Shown here: piece by piece, positions 19,859-29,144 of the stretch
Position numbering within the stretch: position 1 is the stretch's first letter
Layout: the number at the start of each line of letters is the position of its first letter
Source: Sphaerisporangium dianthi
GTDB taxonomy: Bacteria > Actinomycetota > Actinomycetes > Streptosporangiales > Streptosporangiaceae
Length of the DNA stretch: 64,000 nt
NCBI RefSeq assembly: GCF_042654065.1
Contig: NZ_JBHSFP010000040.1
Span: forward strand, 1-64,000
Reading direction: 5' to 3'
Made by a program: the position numbers and the translations under genes
The notes under the pieces: model-generated
What the model was told of the DNA's origin: nothing
The model's input: the letters and a program-made list of their open reading frames with translations, nothing else
Databases searched by the model: none

Positions 19859-20605
19859 GTGGAGACTCTCAGCCGCCGCACGATGGCCGACGCCGCCGGC
19901 CGTCCGGTGCTCAGCTACGTCGAGGGCACCCGCGCCGGGCGTCCGTACGCCGACCTCGTGGAGGTCCTCGGGCCGGGCGCGCCCGGCCTCATCCTGCGCG
20001 AGATGCCCGGCTGGGTGGTCTCCGGCGACGAGGAGCTCGGCCGGCGGCTGATCGAGGCCGGTGGGCGGCCGCTGCGCCACGCCCACGGCCTGTCCCGCGA
20101 TCTGCGCGCCGATCCCGCCCCGCCCGGCTGGGCCGAGACCGGTCACGGGGTCGTCGCCTGCGAGGCGGTGCCGCCGGCCGAGGTCTTCCCCGCCTGGCGC
20201 GCCGCCTATCCGCCCGGCCATCCCGACCGCGACCGCGGCGACGACGCCACCGTCCTGCGCGAGACCCTGACGCCGCTGCTCTCCGGGGCCTCCTACGGCC
20301 CGTTGCTCCCCTGCGGCGGCCTGCTGCTGCACGACCAGCGGGTGGTGGCCGGCGTCATGGTCGGCCGGCTGCGCGGAGAGCCCCCGTTCGGCGGGCCGTG
20401 GATCCTTGACGTCTTCCGCGACCCCCGCCCGCCGTTCGCCGGCCTCGGCACCGTGATGCTGCGCCGGGCGCTCGCGCTCGCGACCCTGCACGGGCTGCCC
20501 GCCCTCGGCCTCGCCGTGACCGACGGGAACCCGGCCCGCCGCCTGTACGAGCGCCTCGGCTTCCGCCTCGTCCAGTCGTCGATAACAGTGACCGTCCCCG
20601 GCTGA
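19859..20605 (+). CDS. GNAT-family N-acetyltransferase
   Basis: 248 residues. The C-terminal half has GNAT motifs: acetyl-CoA loop region AGLGTVMLRRALALATLHG and the closing NPARRLYERLGFRLV. The N-terminal half is unrecognised and might be a degenerate second GNAT fold. No ribosome site precedes the GTG at 19859, but TAACGT (19845-19850) lies eight bases upstream, as expected for a -10 box of a leaderless transcript. An internal ATG at 19883 is an alternative start. Substrate unknown. Confidence 0.8.
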   Translation: METLSRRTMADAAGRPVLSYVEGTRAGRPYADLVEVLGPGAPGLILREMPGWVVSGDEELGRRLIEAGGRPLRHAHGLSRDLRADPAPPGWAETGHGVVACEAVPPAEVFPAWRAAYPPGHPDRDRGDDATVLRETLTPLLSGASYGPLLPCGGLLLHDQRVVAGVMVGRLRGEPPFGGPWILDVFRDPRPPFAGLGTVMLRRALALATLHGLPALGLAVTDGNPARRLYERLGFRLVQSSITVTVPG

Positions 20606-20621
20606 CGGCGGCGCCCGGCCG

Positions 20622-21269
20622 TCAGGAGCGCAGGAACGCGAGGACGGCGAGCACCCGGCGGTGCTGGTCGCCGTCGTCGGCGTAAAGGCCGAGCTTGTTG
20701 AAGATGCTGCGCACGTGCTTCTCCACCGCGCCGTCGGTGATCACCATGCGGCGGCCGATCGCGGGGTTGGAGCTGCCCTCGGCCATCAGGCCGAGCACCT
20801 CGCGCTCTCTCGGGGTCAGCGAGGCCAGCGGGTCGTCGCGGCGGCGGCGCACCATGAGCTGGGCCACCACCTGCGGGTCGAAGACGGTGCCCCCCGAGGC
20901 CACCCGGCGCAGCCCGTCCATGAACTCCTCGACGTCGGCGACGCGGTCCTTGAGCAGATAGCCGACGGCCCCGCGGGCGTCGGCGAGCAGGTCGTCGGCG
21001 TAGGACACCTCGACGTACTGCGAGAGGATCATCACCGGCGCCCCCGGCACCAGGCGGCGGGCCTCGACCGCGGCCCGCAGTCCTTCGTCGGTGAAGTCCG
21101 GCGGCATCCGCACGTCCACCACCGAGACGTCGGGACGATGCGCGGCGACGGCCCGCACCAGGCCGTCGCCGTCCCCCGCCTCGGCCACCACCTCGCAGCC
21201 GAACTCCTCCAGCAACCGCACCAGACCCGACCGGATCAGGACGGCGTCATCGGCCACGACTACCCGCAC
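20622..21269 (-). CDS. NarL/LuxR-family response regulator
   Basis: 215 residues. Receiver domain with DD near residues 7-8, phospho-acceptor Asp in VVDVRMPP (about residue 52), and Lys in YLLKDRV (about 107). The C-terminal LuxR helix-turn-helix reads LTPREREVLGLMAEGSSNPA and GAVEKHVRSIFNKLGL. The GTG start overlaps the end of the kinase gene by 10 bases, so the pair is co-translated. Presumed to bind the palindrome ahead of the kinase gene. Confidence 0.93.
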   Translation of the reverse strand: MRVVVADDAVLIRSGLVRLLEEFGCEVVAEAGDGDGLVRAVAAHRPDVSVVDVRMPPDFTDEGLRAAVEARRLVPGAPVMILSQYVEVSYADDLLADARGAVGYLLKDRVADVEEFMDGLRRVASGGTVFDPQVVAQLMVRRRRDDPLASLTPREREVLGLMAEGSSNPAIGRRMVITDGAVEKHVRSIFNKLGLYADDGDQHRRVLAVLAFLRS

Positions 21270-22507
21270 GGCACCTCCGCGACGATCAGCGTGGGGCCAC
21301 CGGCCGGTGACTGGACGATCAGCTCGCCGTCCACCGCGCGCAGCCGGTCGGCCAGGCCCGCCAGCCCGTGCCCCTTGGCGACATGGGCGCCGCCGACCCC
21401 ATCATCGCCGATGGACAGCAGCAGCGCGTCCCCCGTCCGGGTGAGCATCAGCGTGCACATCTGGGCCCGGCTGTGCTTGGCGATGTTGGTGAGCGCCTCC
21501 GCGGCCACGTAGTAGACGGTGTTCTCCACCGCGGCGGTGTACCGCTCGACGGTCTGCACGTCCAGCTCGACCGGGATCGTGCAGCGGCTCGCGAGCGCGG
21601 CCAGCGCGGGCGACAGGCCGCGGTCGCTCAGGATCGGCGGCGCGATGCCGCGTGACAGCGCCCGCAGCTCGTCCAGCGTCTCGCGGGTCGCGGTGATGGC
21701 CTCGCCCAGCGTCGCGTGCGCGGCCTGCGGGTCCTTCTGCAGCTGGCGCTGTGCCCGCGACAGCTCCATCGCCAGGTGCACCAGGCGCTGCTGCGGCCCG
21801 TCGTGGATGTCGCGCTCCAGCCTGCGCAGGGCGCTCGCCTCCGCCGAAACGGCCGCCGCCCGGCCTTCGGTGAGGTCGTCGATGCGCTCGTGCAGCTCGG
21901 CCACCCCGGTCAGCAGCGCCCTGCCGAGGCCGGCCTGGAGCAGCGCGGCGCCCCGCACGATGCCCGGCAGGGTGAGGGTGAACAGCAGGCCGACGGCCAG
22001 GTAGAACGCGCTGTTGACCAGGTAGCCGTCACCCAGCCCGAGCAGCTGGGGGGGTTCCTGGTATCCGGGGATCCGCAGGAGGATCCAGCCGTAGAGGGGG
22101 TAGAGCAGCCCGCCCGCCGCCACGGCCCACCACGTCACGGTCACGACGAAGGTGATGATCGCGATGGGGAACACCACGATGCCGTGCAGCAGGTCCAGCC
22201 ACGACTGCCCGGTGGCGAGCGGCTGGAGTATCCGGCGCACCCGGCCGGCGCCCTGCGGGGCGCGGGCATAGCGGGGACGGGCGACCGGACGGGCGAGGAT
22301 CTCAGGCAACCAGCGTCGCTCGACGTCCGCGAACCCGCGGGCGACCAGCAGCGTCACCGCCAGGATCGGCAGGCCGACCAGCACCGGAATGGTGCCCGCG
22401 CCCGCGGACAGCCCCGCGATCAGGATGGAGAAGCTCAAGATGGCGAGGGGCAGCCCGAGGAGCGTGTAGCGGGTGTCGGCGCCGAGTCGTCTGAGGAGGT
22501 ATCCCAT
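21260..22507 (-). CDS. sensor histidine kinase (HisKA_3 type with membrane sensor)
   Basis: 415 residues. The N-terminal half has about four to five hydrophobic helices in the layout of the putative-sensor domain found in actinobacterial kinases, with an exposed segment around YPLYGWILLRIPGYQEPPQL. The dimerisation/phospho-acceptor helix is RRLERDIHDGPQQRLVHLAM with the phosphorylatable His; the ATPase domain has YYVAAEALTNIAKHS, DDGVGGA and GHGLAGLADRL. The ATG at 22507 is preferred. Cognate regulator is the overlapping downstream gene. Confidence 0.92.
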   Translation of the reverse strand: MGYLLRRLGADTRYTLLGLPLAILSFSILIAGLSAGAGTIPVLVGLPILAVTLLVARGFADVERRWLPEILARPVARPRYARAPQGAGRVRRILQPLATGQSWLDLLHGIVVFPIAIITFVVTVTWWAVAAGGLLYPLYGWILLRIPGYQEPPQLLGLGDGYLVNSAFYLAVGLLFTLTLPGIVRGAALLQAGLGRALLTGVAELHERIDDLTEGRAAAVSAEASALRRLERDIHDGPQQRLVHLAMELSRAQRQLQKDPQAAHATLGEAITATRETLDELRALSRGIAPPILSDRGLSPALAALASRCTIPVELDVQTVERYTAAVENTVYYVAAEALTNIAKHSRAQMCTLMLTRTGDALLLSIGDDGVGGAHVAKGHGLAGLADRLRAVDGELIVQSPAGGPTLIVAEVPCG

Positions 22508-22562
22508 GGCGACCAAGCTACGAGCCCCGGCCCGCCCGGTGCAGCCCGCGGGCAGGCATCCC

Positions 22563-22586
22563 GATGGTAGGGCTGGCCCTACCATC
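22563..22586. promoter_or_regulatory. perfect 24-base palindrome in divergent promoter
   Basis: GATGGTAGGGC (22563-22573) and GCCCTACCATC (22576-22586) are exact inverted repeats around a TG centre. The site lies 55 bases ahead of the histidine kinase start and about 125 ahead of the acyltransferase start, ideal for a dimeric regulator controlling both. The adjacent LuxR-type response regulator is the natural candidate. Confidence 0.6.
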
Positions 22587-22680
22587 CTGGTCGCGTTCCC
22601 CGCCATCGATACACCCGCTCGCGTCACTGCGCGGCCCCCGCCTGTCGCGGCACGCTCGGATCCGTCCCGGTTCCGCGCTT

Positions 22681-22702
22681 GACAGACAAGCCGACAGACA
22701 AG
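22681..22702 (+). repeat. 10-base direct repeat ahead of acyltransferase
   Basis: GACAGACAAG occurs twice (22681-22690 and 22693-22702) separated by CC, giving a 12-base period immediately ahead of the preferred GTG start at 22712. It may be part of a binding site or simply leader sequence. Confidence 0.5.
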
Positions 22703-22711
22703 GGGTGCGCC

Positions 22712-24142
22712 GTGCCCGCACTGCTCGACAGACCACCGACCGCCGTGGCGGCCGAGGTGACAGGCGGCGGCGCCGTCCGCCCGGCCGCCGCTCCCCCGCG
22801 CCACGGCCGCCCGGGCCGGGACGTCTTCATCGACCTGCTGCGCCTGTTCGGCATCGCCGTGGTGGTGGTGGAGCACTGGAGCATCCCGGTCCTGTCCTAC
22901 GACCACGGCCGCATCGCGACGGGCAACGCCTTCTCCGCCCCGGGCGCGTTCTTGATCACCTGGCTCTCCCAGGTGATGCCTCTGGTGTTCTTCGCGGGCG
23001 GGGCAGCCAACGCGATCAGCCACCGGGCGCACCGCGCTCGCGGGCTCGGCGACCCACTGTGGCTGGCGGGACGGGTGCGCCGCCTCGCCTGGCCGGTGCT
23101 CCCGCTGGCGGCCGTGTGGATCCCCCTCCCCCACCTGCTGCTCGCCCTCGGCCTCCCGGCGCAGCCGGTGGAGACGGCCGCGCGCCTGGCCGGCCAGCTG
23201 CTCTGGTTCTTGGCGATCTACCTGGTGGCGGTCGTGCTGACCCCGGCGCTGCTGCGCCTCGGCGAGCGATACGGGTGGCGGGTCCCCGCCGCCCTCGCCG
23301 TGGCGGCGGCCGCGGTGGACGTGGTGCGGTTCACCGGCTGGGAGCCGGCCGGATACCTGAACATCGGCCTGGTGTGGCTCGCGGTGCACCAGCTCGGATT
23401 CCTGTACGCGAGCGGACGTCTGGCCGGGTTCCGCCTGATGGCGGCGGGCGGATTCGCCGCGGCGGCGGCGCTGGTGGCGTTCGGCCCGTACCCGGGGAGC
23501 ATGATCGGGCTGCCGGGCGCGGCCATGTCGAACATGGCGCCGCCGACCGCCGCGCTGCTCGCCGTGTCCTTCGGCCAGATCGGCCTGGCGATGCTGCTGC
23601 GGCCCCGCCTGGTGCGGCTGGCGGCCCGGCCCGGCGTCGCGCGCGCGATGACGTGGGCCGGCCCGCGCATGATGACGGTGTACCTGTGGCACATGAGCGC
23701 GCTGTTCGTCGTCGCGGGCGTGGCCGTCGTGGGCCTCGGGCTCGCCACCCCCTCCCCTGGGGGCGCCGCCTGGCTGGCCGGGTGGCCGCTCTGGCTCGGC
23801 GCGCTGCTGCTCGTCCTGCGCCCGCTGACCGGCCTGCTCGCCCGGTTCGAGGAACCGCCCCGGGTCGCGCGCACGGCGATCGGCTGGGGGCGGGCGCTGG
23901 CCGCGGCGGCGCTGGCGGGCGCCGGACTGCTCACCCTCACGATCGCGGGGTTCGTCCCGGGGGCCGCGCCGATGCTCGCCGCCGCCGCCATCGTCACCGG
24001 CCTGGCCCTGATCAGCCCGATCGGCGGCCGCGGGCGCCGCGGCTCGCGCGGGCCCGAAACGTCGCCGCCGCCGCTATACGGGGAGCTCGGCGAGCAGGCC
24101 GTCGGCGCGCACGGCGAAAAGGCGGGCTCCTCGCTCCTGTGA
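22712..24142 (+). CDS. acyltransferase family 3 membrane protein
   Basis: 476 residues with roughly ten hydrophobic helices. The start of the acyltransferase-3 fold is clear: RDVFIDLLRLFGIAVVVVEH carries the Arg and His conserved in the family. GTG at 22712 is chosen because AAGGGG precedes it by about six bases; a TTG at 22679 in frame lies within the direct repeat and lacks a ribosome site. Family members acylate surface glycans, lipids or antibiotics. The divergent two-component system may control it. The last 69 bases overlap the SARP gene on the other strand. Confidence 0.85.
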   Translation: MPALLDRPPTAVAAEVTGGGAVRPAAAPPRHGRPGRDVFIDLLRLFGIAVVVVEHWSIPVLSYDHGRIATGNAFSAPGAFLITWLSQVMPLVFFAGGAANAISHRAHRARGLGDPLWLAGRVRRLAWPVLPLAAVWIPLPHLLLALGLPAQPVETAARLAGQLLWFLAIYLVAVVLTPALLRLGERYGWRVPAALAVAAAAVDVVRFTGWEPAGYLNIGLVWLAVHQLGFLYASGRLAGFRLMAAGGFAAAAALVAFGPYPGSMIGLPGAAMSNMAPPTAALLAVSFGQIGLAMLLRPRLVRLAARPGVARAMTWAGPRMMTVYLWHMSALFVVAGVAVVGLGLATPSPGGAAWLAGWPLWLGALLLVLRPLTGLLARFEEPPRVARTAIGWGRALAAAALAGAGLLTLTIAGFVPGAAPMLAAAAIVTGLALISPIGGRGRRGSRGPETSPPPLYGELGEQAVGAHGEKAGSSLL

Positions 24143-27100
24143 AAGGACGAGCGCCCGATGGGCCATGCGCACGGCGGGCCGGACGTCGCCGCCGGCGCGG
24201 AGCGCCTTCGCGCGGATGAGGAGGACCAAACCCTCCGCGTACCGTTCGCCGTAGGTGTCGATGAACGTCTCGGCCTTGTCCAACGCGGTCATGGCGGCGG
24301 AGACATCGCCGGCGCCGAGCAGGATCTCGGCGAGAAGCGCGTACCAGGTGGCCAGGTTCGATCGAGGCGGGTCGACCAGCGCGCTCTCGATGATGCGCTC
24401 CATCTCCGCGGCCGACGCGACCGGGTCACCGCCGGACATGGCCTTCGCCCAATGCCACGCGAGGCGCGGGTAGCTGCCGGAGAACGTGAAGGAGAAGTCC
24501 GGATCGGCGTTGATCGCCGTCTCGGCCGCCCGCAGCGCCCAGGCGGAGTCTCCCGCGGCGGCCGCCGCCGTGACGGCGAATGAGCCCCAGACGCTGATGG
24601 CGTAGGGGTCGTCGCCGGCGTCGAGCTCCACCACGTCGAACAGATGGCGCGCGGCGACCACGTCGCCGTGCAGCGCGGTGTTCAGCGCCAGCATGACCGG
24701 CGTCATCATCTGCAGCCGGTGGAGCAGCGGCTCGGCCTCCGGCTGGGCGCGGATGAGCGAATCCGACCGGCTCAGGTTCCGGTAGGCCTCACCGACGTCG
24801 CCCGAACTCCACTGGTGGACTCCCCACGCGTGCAGGCCGGACGCCTGGACGACAGGGTCTGAGGAGCGCTGACCGTAATGGAGCAGCCGGCGCGCGAGGC
24901 GCCCGGCGGCGTCGAGCCGGATGCCCTGGGAGTGAGCCAGGAACCGGGAGAACAGGAAGCCGGTGGCCTCCCGTTCTTGGCCGAGCGACCGCGCGACCTT
25001 CTCGGCCCGGTCCAGATGGTCCATGGTGGCTCCGACGAAGCCGGCGTGGATACCGGCGACGGCGGTCAGTTCGGTCAGCGCGGTCAGCTCAAGGCGGAGG
25101 AGTCCGGCGCCGCGTGCGATGCGGGCCGCGGTGTCCAGGTGCTTCTCCGCCGTCTCGTAGGCGGATCGTCTCGCCGCGATGCGGGCCGCGACGATGAGTG
25201 CCTGCGCCGTCTGCTCCGGCTCGGCGAGCGGGCCCGCCGAGCACAGGTGGTGGGCGAGCGCCTCACCATGACGCTGGGCCGCTTCCTGGGTCTGCGCGAG
25301 CGCGGCCGCGATGGCCAGATGGAAGCGGCTCGCGTTCGACGGGGACGTCGAGCGGGCCACCGACTCGCGGACGAGATCGTGCACGAACCGCCAGTCACCG
25401 AAGGAGCCGGAGGTCACCTCGACCAGGCCGAGCGCTTCCAGGGCCTCCATGCGAGTGAGGCACCGCGACGCGTCGAGGCCGGATGCCCTCGCCAGCAGGC
25501 GGGCGTCGATGTCGCGGCCCATCAGGGCCGCGATCTCGATGAGGCGACGGTCCTCGTCGTCGAGCCTGCTCGTCCGGTCGCGGACGATGTCGCGCACCGT
25601 GGACGGGACCGCGGCCTGGGCCGCCGCCTGGTCGGACAGCCCGTCGCCTTCGGCCAGGAATCTCGCGAGCTCGCGTACGAACAGGGGGTTGCCTTCGGTG
25701 CGGGCCTGTATGTTCCGCGCGACGCCGGGACTCGGAGACCGGCCGGTCTCCTGGCGGATCAACTCGGCGACGTCGGATGGGCCGAGGGGACCGAGCGCGA
25801 TGCGCCGGTGGCGGTCCTGGCGCGCGACCGCCGCCAGCATGCTCCGCACGTGCTGGTCGGGCGCCGGCGCGTGGTCGCGTAAGGCGCCCATCAACACGCT
25901 CCTGTCCGGGAGCGACTCGGCCAGGTGTGTGAACAGCTGAAGCGACGCCTGGTCCGCCCAGTGAAGGTCGTCCACGACCGCGACCAAGGGCCGCCGTGCG
26001 GTGGCCGCGCCGAACAGTGCGACGACGTTGCCGTACAGACGGAATTGCGCTCCGGCATCCGGCCGCGTCAGGCCTTCGGCGTCGCGCGCGGGGTGCTGCA
26101 GCAGGTCGCCGAGTTCGGCGGTCCAGCGCGCCCGGTCGCCCTCCGGCAGTGCCGCGATCAGGGCCCCGACGATCTGGACCCAGGGCCACATCGATGGGGT
26201 GCCCTCTCCGTCGTGGCATCGGCCCCAGAAGGTCAGGGCACCGTTCGCGGCGGCCTCGCCGGCGACTTCGGCGAGCAACCGGCTCTTGCCCACTCCTGGT
26301 GGACCCTCGACGAGGACGATCTGCGCTCGGGCGTTGGTGGCCGAGCCGACGGCATGGCGGAGGAGGGCGAGTTCCTCCTGTCGGCCCACGAGCCGATCGG
26401 GCCGGCCGCCGGAGGGTTTTCGCGCTCCGCTCGTGGAGTGCGCGCCGGACGTGGATCTGGGCGCGACTTCCGGGAGGGGGCCGGCGACGCGTGATGTGAA
26501 GACGCTTTTGGATCGTTGAAGGACCTGCCGGTGCGCCTCGCGAAGCCCTGGACCGGGATCGATGCCCAGATCGTCGGCCAGCCGTGCTCGCACCGTGTCG
26601 AACACCGACAGGGCCTCCGCCTGCTGTCCCAACGCCGCCAGGGTGGTCATGAGCGTCGCCTGGACGGTCTCGTCGATGGGCGCGATCCATGCGGCGAAGC
26701 GCAGCGGTTGCAAGATGCGTTCGGCATGGCCGCGAGGCACGGTGACGCGAGCGGCCTCGACGCAGGCGTCGAGCAGCTCGCGGTTGACGGAGGCGAACAG
26801 AGGGCTCGCGGCGGCGCTGAGGGGCAGCCCGTCGCCCGCGGACCCTCGCCACCGCGACAGAGCCGCTTCGTAAGCACTGGCTCCCTCCTCGAATCGGTGA
26901 GCGTCCAGTGCGGCGCGAGCGAGGCCGAGGAGCCGGCGAAACTCGGTCAGGTCGAGTGCCACTCCGCTGTCGTCGAACTTGTAGCCGTTGCCGTGGCGAT
27001 GGAGGTAGGAGCCGGGCGCCCGCGTGGGCAGGTCCGGTTCGAGCAGCCGGCGCAGCGTCCCGACATATTTGTGCACGATGTTCAACGCCGACGCCGGCAT

Positions 27101-27358
27101 GCTCTGGTCCCAGATGAGGTCGATGAGCTCTGAAGCGCTGACCGGTCGGCCCGCGCGCATCAGCAGCAGGGCCAGCAGGTAGGTCTGCTGTCGCGGTCCG
27201 GTGTCGACCTCGACGCCGTCACGCCACACCCGTAGGGGACCGAGGACCTGGACGGTCAGCGACGCGGCGCCACCTCCCGGACGGGCCGCGGAGGCGGCGG
27301 GCACGACGAGCGCCGGTTCGGTTCCGGCGCTTCGCCGGGAGGGGGAGGCGTCGGCCAT
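24074..27358 (-). CDS. SARP/AfsR-like regulator with AAA ATPase and TPR region
   Basis: 1094 residues from ATG 27358 (GAGGAAGGG upstream). Order: OmpR-like winged helix of SARPs (about 30-125, VQVLGPLRVWRDGVEVDTGP, QQTYLLALLLMRAGRPVSAS), bacterial transcriptional activation domain (to about 280, including QPLRFAAWIAPIDETVQATL), a Ser/Thr/Pro linker, AAA ATPase (VEGPPGVGKSRLLAEV; VVDDLHWADQ), and a long TPR-like C-terminus. Such large SARPs control secondary metabolism or morphology. No biosynthetic cluster is adjacent, so the target is unknown. The 3' end overlaps the acyltransferase gene antisense. Confidence 0.9.
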   Translation of the reverse strand: MADASPSRRSAGTEPALVVPAASAARPGGGAASLTVQVLGPLRVWRDGVEVDTGPRQQTYLLALLLMRAGRPVSASELIDLIWDQSMPASALNIVHKYVGTLRRLLEPDLPTRAPGSYLHRHGNGYKFDDSGVALDLTEFRRLLGLARAALDAHRFEEGASAYEAALSRWRGSAGDGLPLSAAASPLFASVNRELLDACVEAARVTVPRGHAERILQPLRFAAWIAPIDETVQATLMTTLAALGQQAEALSVFDTVRARLADDLGIDPGPGLREAHRQVLQRSKSVFTSRVAGPLPEVAPRSTSGAHSTSGARKPSGGRPDRLVGRQEELALLRHAVGSATNARAQIVLVEGPPGVGKSRLLAEVAGEAAANGALTFWGRCHDGEGTPSMWPWVQIVGALIAALPEGDRARWTAELGDLLQHPARDAEGLTRPDAGAQFRLYGNVVALFGAATARRPLVAVVDDLHWADQASLQLFTHLAESLPDRSVLMGALRDHAPAPDQHVRSMLAAVARQDRHRRIALGPLGPSDVAELIRQETGRSPSPGVARNIQARTEGNPLFVRELARFLAEGDGLSDQAAAQAAVPSTVRDIVRDRTSRLDDEDRRLIEIAALMGRDIDARLLARASGLDASRCLTRMEALEALGLVEVTSGSFGDWRFVHDLVRESVARSTSPSNASRFHLAIAAALAQTQEAAQRHGEALAHHLCSAGPLAEPEQTAQALIVAARIAARRSAYETAEKHLDTAARIARGAGLLRLELTALTELTAVAGIHAGFVGATMDHLDRAEKVARSLGQEREATGFLFSRFLAHSQGIRLDAAGRLARRLLHYGQRSSDPVVQASGLHAWGVHQWSSGDVGEAYRNLSRSDSLIRAQPEAEPLLHRLQMMTPVMLALNTALHGDVVAARHLFDVVELDAGDDPYAISVWGSFAVTAAAAAGDSAWALRAAETAINADPDFSFTFSGSYPRLAWHWAKAMSGGDPVASAAEMERIIESALVDPPRSNLATWYALLAEILLGAGDVSAAMTALDKAETFIDTYGERYAEGLVLLIRAKALRAGGDVRPAVRMAHRALVLSQERGARLFAVRADGLLAELPV

Positions 27359-27606
27359 CGAGCCCTTCCTCGAAATGGGTAGCTTTGAGGAGAACACGTA
27401 GGTATTGGGGAAAATGCTACGCGCTGGCTCGATCATGCCGCCGCGGGGGCCGGCCGCTCCCCAGCCTGGGGGAACGACGGGATCAGGGCTGGATCGCCGA
27501 GGATCCCTCGTGCCGGCTCAAGCTCGGTCTTCGGAGTTCGGTCGCCGCTCACGCCCCGCGTCCGCCGGGCCGGCGCGATCGGCGTCGCGGAGCGGGCCGC
27601 ACGGGC

Positions 27607-28323
27607 TCAGGCGCCGGGGGCGACCCAGGCGTAGCCGGCGAACCTGCCGGTGAGGTGATCTCTGCGGTAGGAGTAGAGATCGGCGGTCTCGATGGTGCAG
27701 CGGGCGTCGTGCCGGATGTCCGCCACACCGGCGCGCCGGAGCTGGGCGGTGATCCCCGCGCGCAGGTCGAGCGCGGGGGTGCCCGCGCGGGTCGACGACC
27801 AGGTCTCGGGCACGACCTCGGCGACCTGCTCGCGCAGCGCCTCGGGCACCTCGTAGCAGGCGCCGCACGCCAGCGGGCCGACCACGGCGACCAGGTCACC
27901 GGCGCCGCGGGCCCGCATCTCGGCCACCAGGGCCGCGACCACACCGGCCGCGGTGCCGGCCCGCCCCGAGTGGGCCGCGCCCACCATCCCCTTGACCGGG
28001 TCGGCGAGCAGGACGGGGGCGCAGTCGGCGACGAGCACGGCCAGGCCGAGCCCCGGCCGGTCGGTGCACACGCCGTCGAGCGCGGGAGGGGCGGCCCCGA
28101 ACGGCTCGGCCGCGTAGGCGACGTCGGGGCTGTGCACCTGCCGCATGAACACGACCTCGCGCGGGTCGAGGCCGAACTCCCTGGCGGTCAGGGCGCGGTT
28201 CTCGGCCACGGCCGCCGGGTCGTCGCCGACCGAGCCGCCGAGGTTCCTGCTGCCGTACGGATCGGCGCTGACGCCTCCGTGACGGTCGGTGAACGCCATC
28301 CTGACCCGGTCGATCGCAAGCAC
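27607..28323 (-). CDS. YfiH/PgeF-family purine nucleoside phosphorylase (laccase-domain protein)
   Basis: 238 residues. Metal-binding residues of the family are visible: His in MRQVHSPDV, Cys in VADCAPVLLAD and His in GAAHSGRAGTAAGV. Characterised members (human FAMIN relatives and bacterial YfiH) act on purine nucleosides; older annotation calls them polyphenol oxidases, and a cell-wall role is reported for E. coli YfiH. The start is GTG at 28323. In many actinobacteria this gene sits in the ftsZ region; here it does not. Confidence 0.88.
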   Translation of the reverse strand: MLAIDRVRMAFTDRHGGVSADPYGSRNLGGSVGDDPAAVAENRALTAREFGLDPREVVFMRQVHSPDVAYAAEPFGAAPPALDGVCTDRPGLGLAVLVADCAPVLLADPVKGMVGAAHSGRAGTAAGVVAALVAEMRARGAGDLVAVVGPLACGACYEVPEALREQVAEVVPETWSSTRAGTPALDLRAGITAQLRRAGVADIRHDARCTIETADLYSYRRDHLTGRFAGYAWVAPGA

Positions 28324-28594
28324 CGCACCAGCCTACCGACCCTCCCGCCGCCGCCCGCCGCCACCGCGGTAGCACCGGACACCAGGCACCGGGCGCCGGA
28401 CGAGTGCCACGATCGGCGGCCCGGCGACCGCGACCACAGCCCGTTCACCCCCTCGCACCGGCCCGGACGTTCACGACGTCGCCCTGCGAATGAAACTTTC
28501 AATAAGAGCGCCGAAACTTGTCATAGATAGTTCAGTCATCAACAATTGAGGATGTAAGTAACACACCAGAACCGCAAGCACCAAGGAGGCAGCC

Positions 28595-29020
28595 GTGAGA
28601 ACGACCTATCGTGCCGCCAGGCTGGCACTCGGCGCGACAGCCGGGATGGCGCTCGCCCTGTCCGGCATCACACCGGCCTCGGCGGCGACATGGGAACTAC
28701 GCGATTTCCAGCAGCGGATCTGCGTCACGTCGAGTAACGGCCACCCCGGCACCTACTTCGTGGCCGCGGTCGTCGGGCACTGGTCGACGACCGTCCAGAT
28801 CGCCCTGCGGGACCTGCCCGCGGGTTCGACCAGCGCGGGCGGCACGCCGATCCCGCCCGGTTCCAACTATCCGAACAACGGATCGACGACGATAAACGGC
28901 TTCGTCCAGCTCTCGATCGCGCCGCTCCCTGTCGGCATGTACACCCCGCGGCTGACGGCCTCGGACGGGACCGAGACCCAGTCCGTCCCCGTCACCATCA
29001 ACGTGAAGGAGAGCTGCTAG
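28595..29020 (+). CDS. small secreted protein, DUF5980-like
   Basis: 141 residues. GTG start with AAGGAGG five bases upstream. A classical signal peptide (residues 1-30) ends at ASA-A. The mature domain of about 110 residues is Thr/Ser/Gly-rich and probably beta-sandwich, with one Cys near its start (QRICVTS) and one as the very last residue, likely a disulphide joining the ends. I think it belongs with DUF5980-type actinobacterial secreted proteins, but I am not certain. The promoter region upstream is A+T-rich. Confidence 0.75.
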   Translation: MRTTYRAARLALGATAGMALALSGITPASAATWELRDFQQRICVTSSNGHPGTYFVAAVVGHWSTTVQIALRDLPAGSTSAGGTPIPPGSNYPNNGSTTINGFVQLSIAPLPVGMYTPRLTASDGTETQSVPVTINVKESC

Positions 29021-29038
29021 CCTCGCCGTCCGCACGTG

Positions 29039-29074
29039 CCGCTCGGTCGTGGGCCCGCCGCCACGACCGAGCGG
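29039..29074 (+). terminator. hairpin after secreted protein gene
   Basis: CCGCTCGGTCGTGG (29039-29052) pairs perfectly with CCACGACCGAGCGG (29061-29074) over an 8-base loop, 18 bases after the stop. It also lies beyond the stop of the leftward microprotein gene and may serve both. Confidence 0.7.
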
Positions 29075-29144
29075 GCATCGCCGGAGGCCGGTGGCGAACC
29101 CGGCGCGTCCCCGCGTGCCCGCCGGATGGCGCCGGCGCGGCGGG

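Noticed and set aside
22679..22711. TTG at 22679 as acyltransferase start, or TTGACA there as a -35
   Set aside because: No ribosome site ahead of it, and no -10 at 16-18 bases from TTGACA; GTG 22712 with AAGGGG fits better.
28440..28480. PHO-box-like GTTCAC repeats ahead of the secreted protein gene
   Set aside because: The two GTTCAC copies are 27 bases apart instead of 11 and the surrounding positions do not match.
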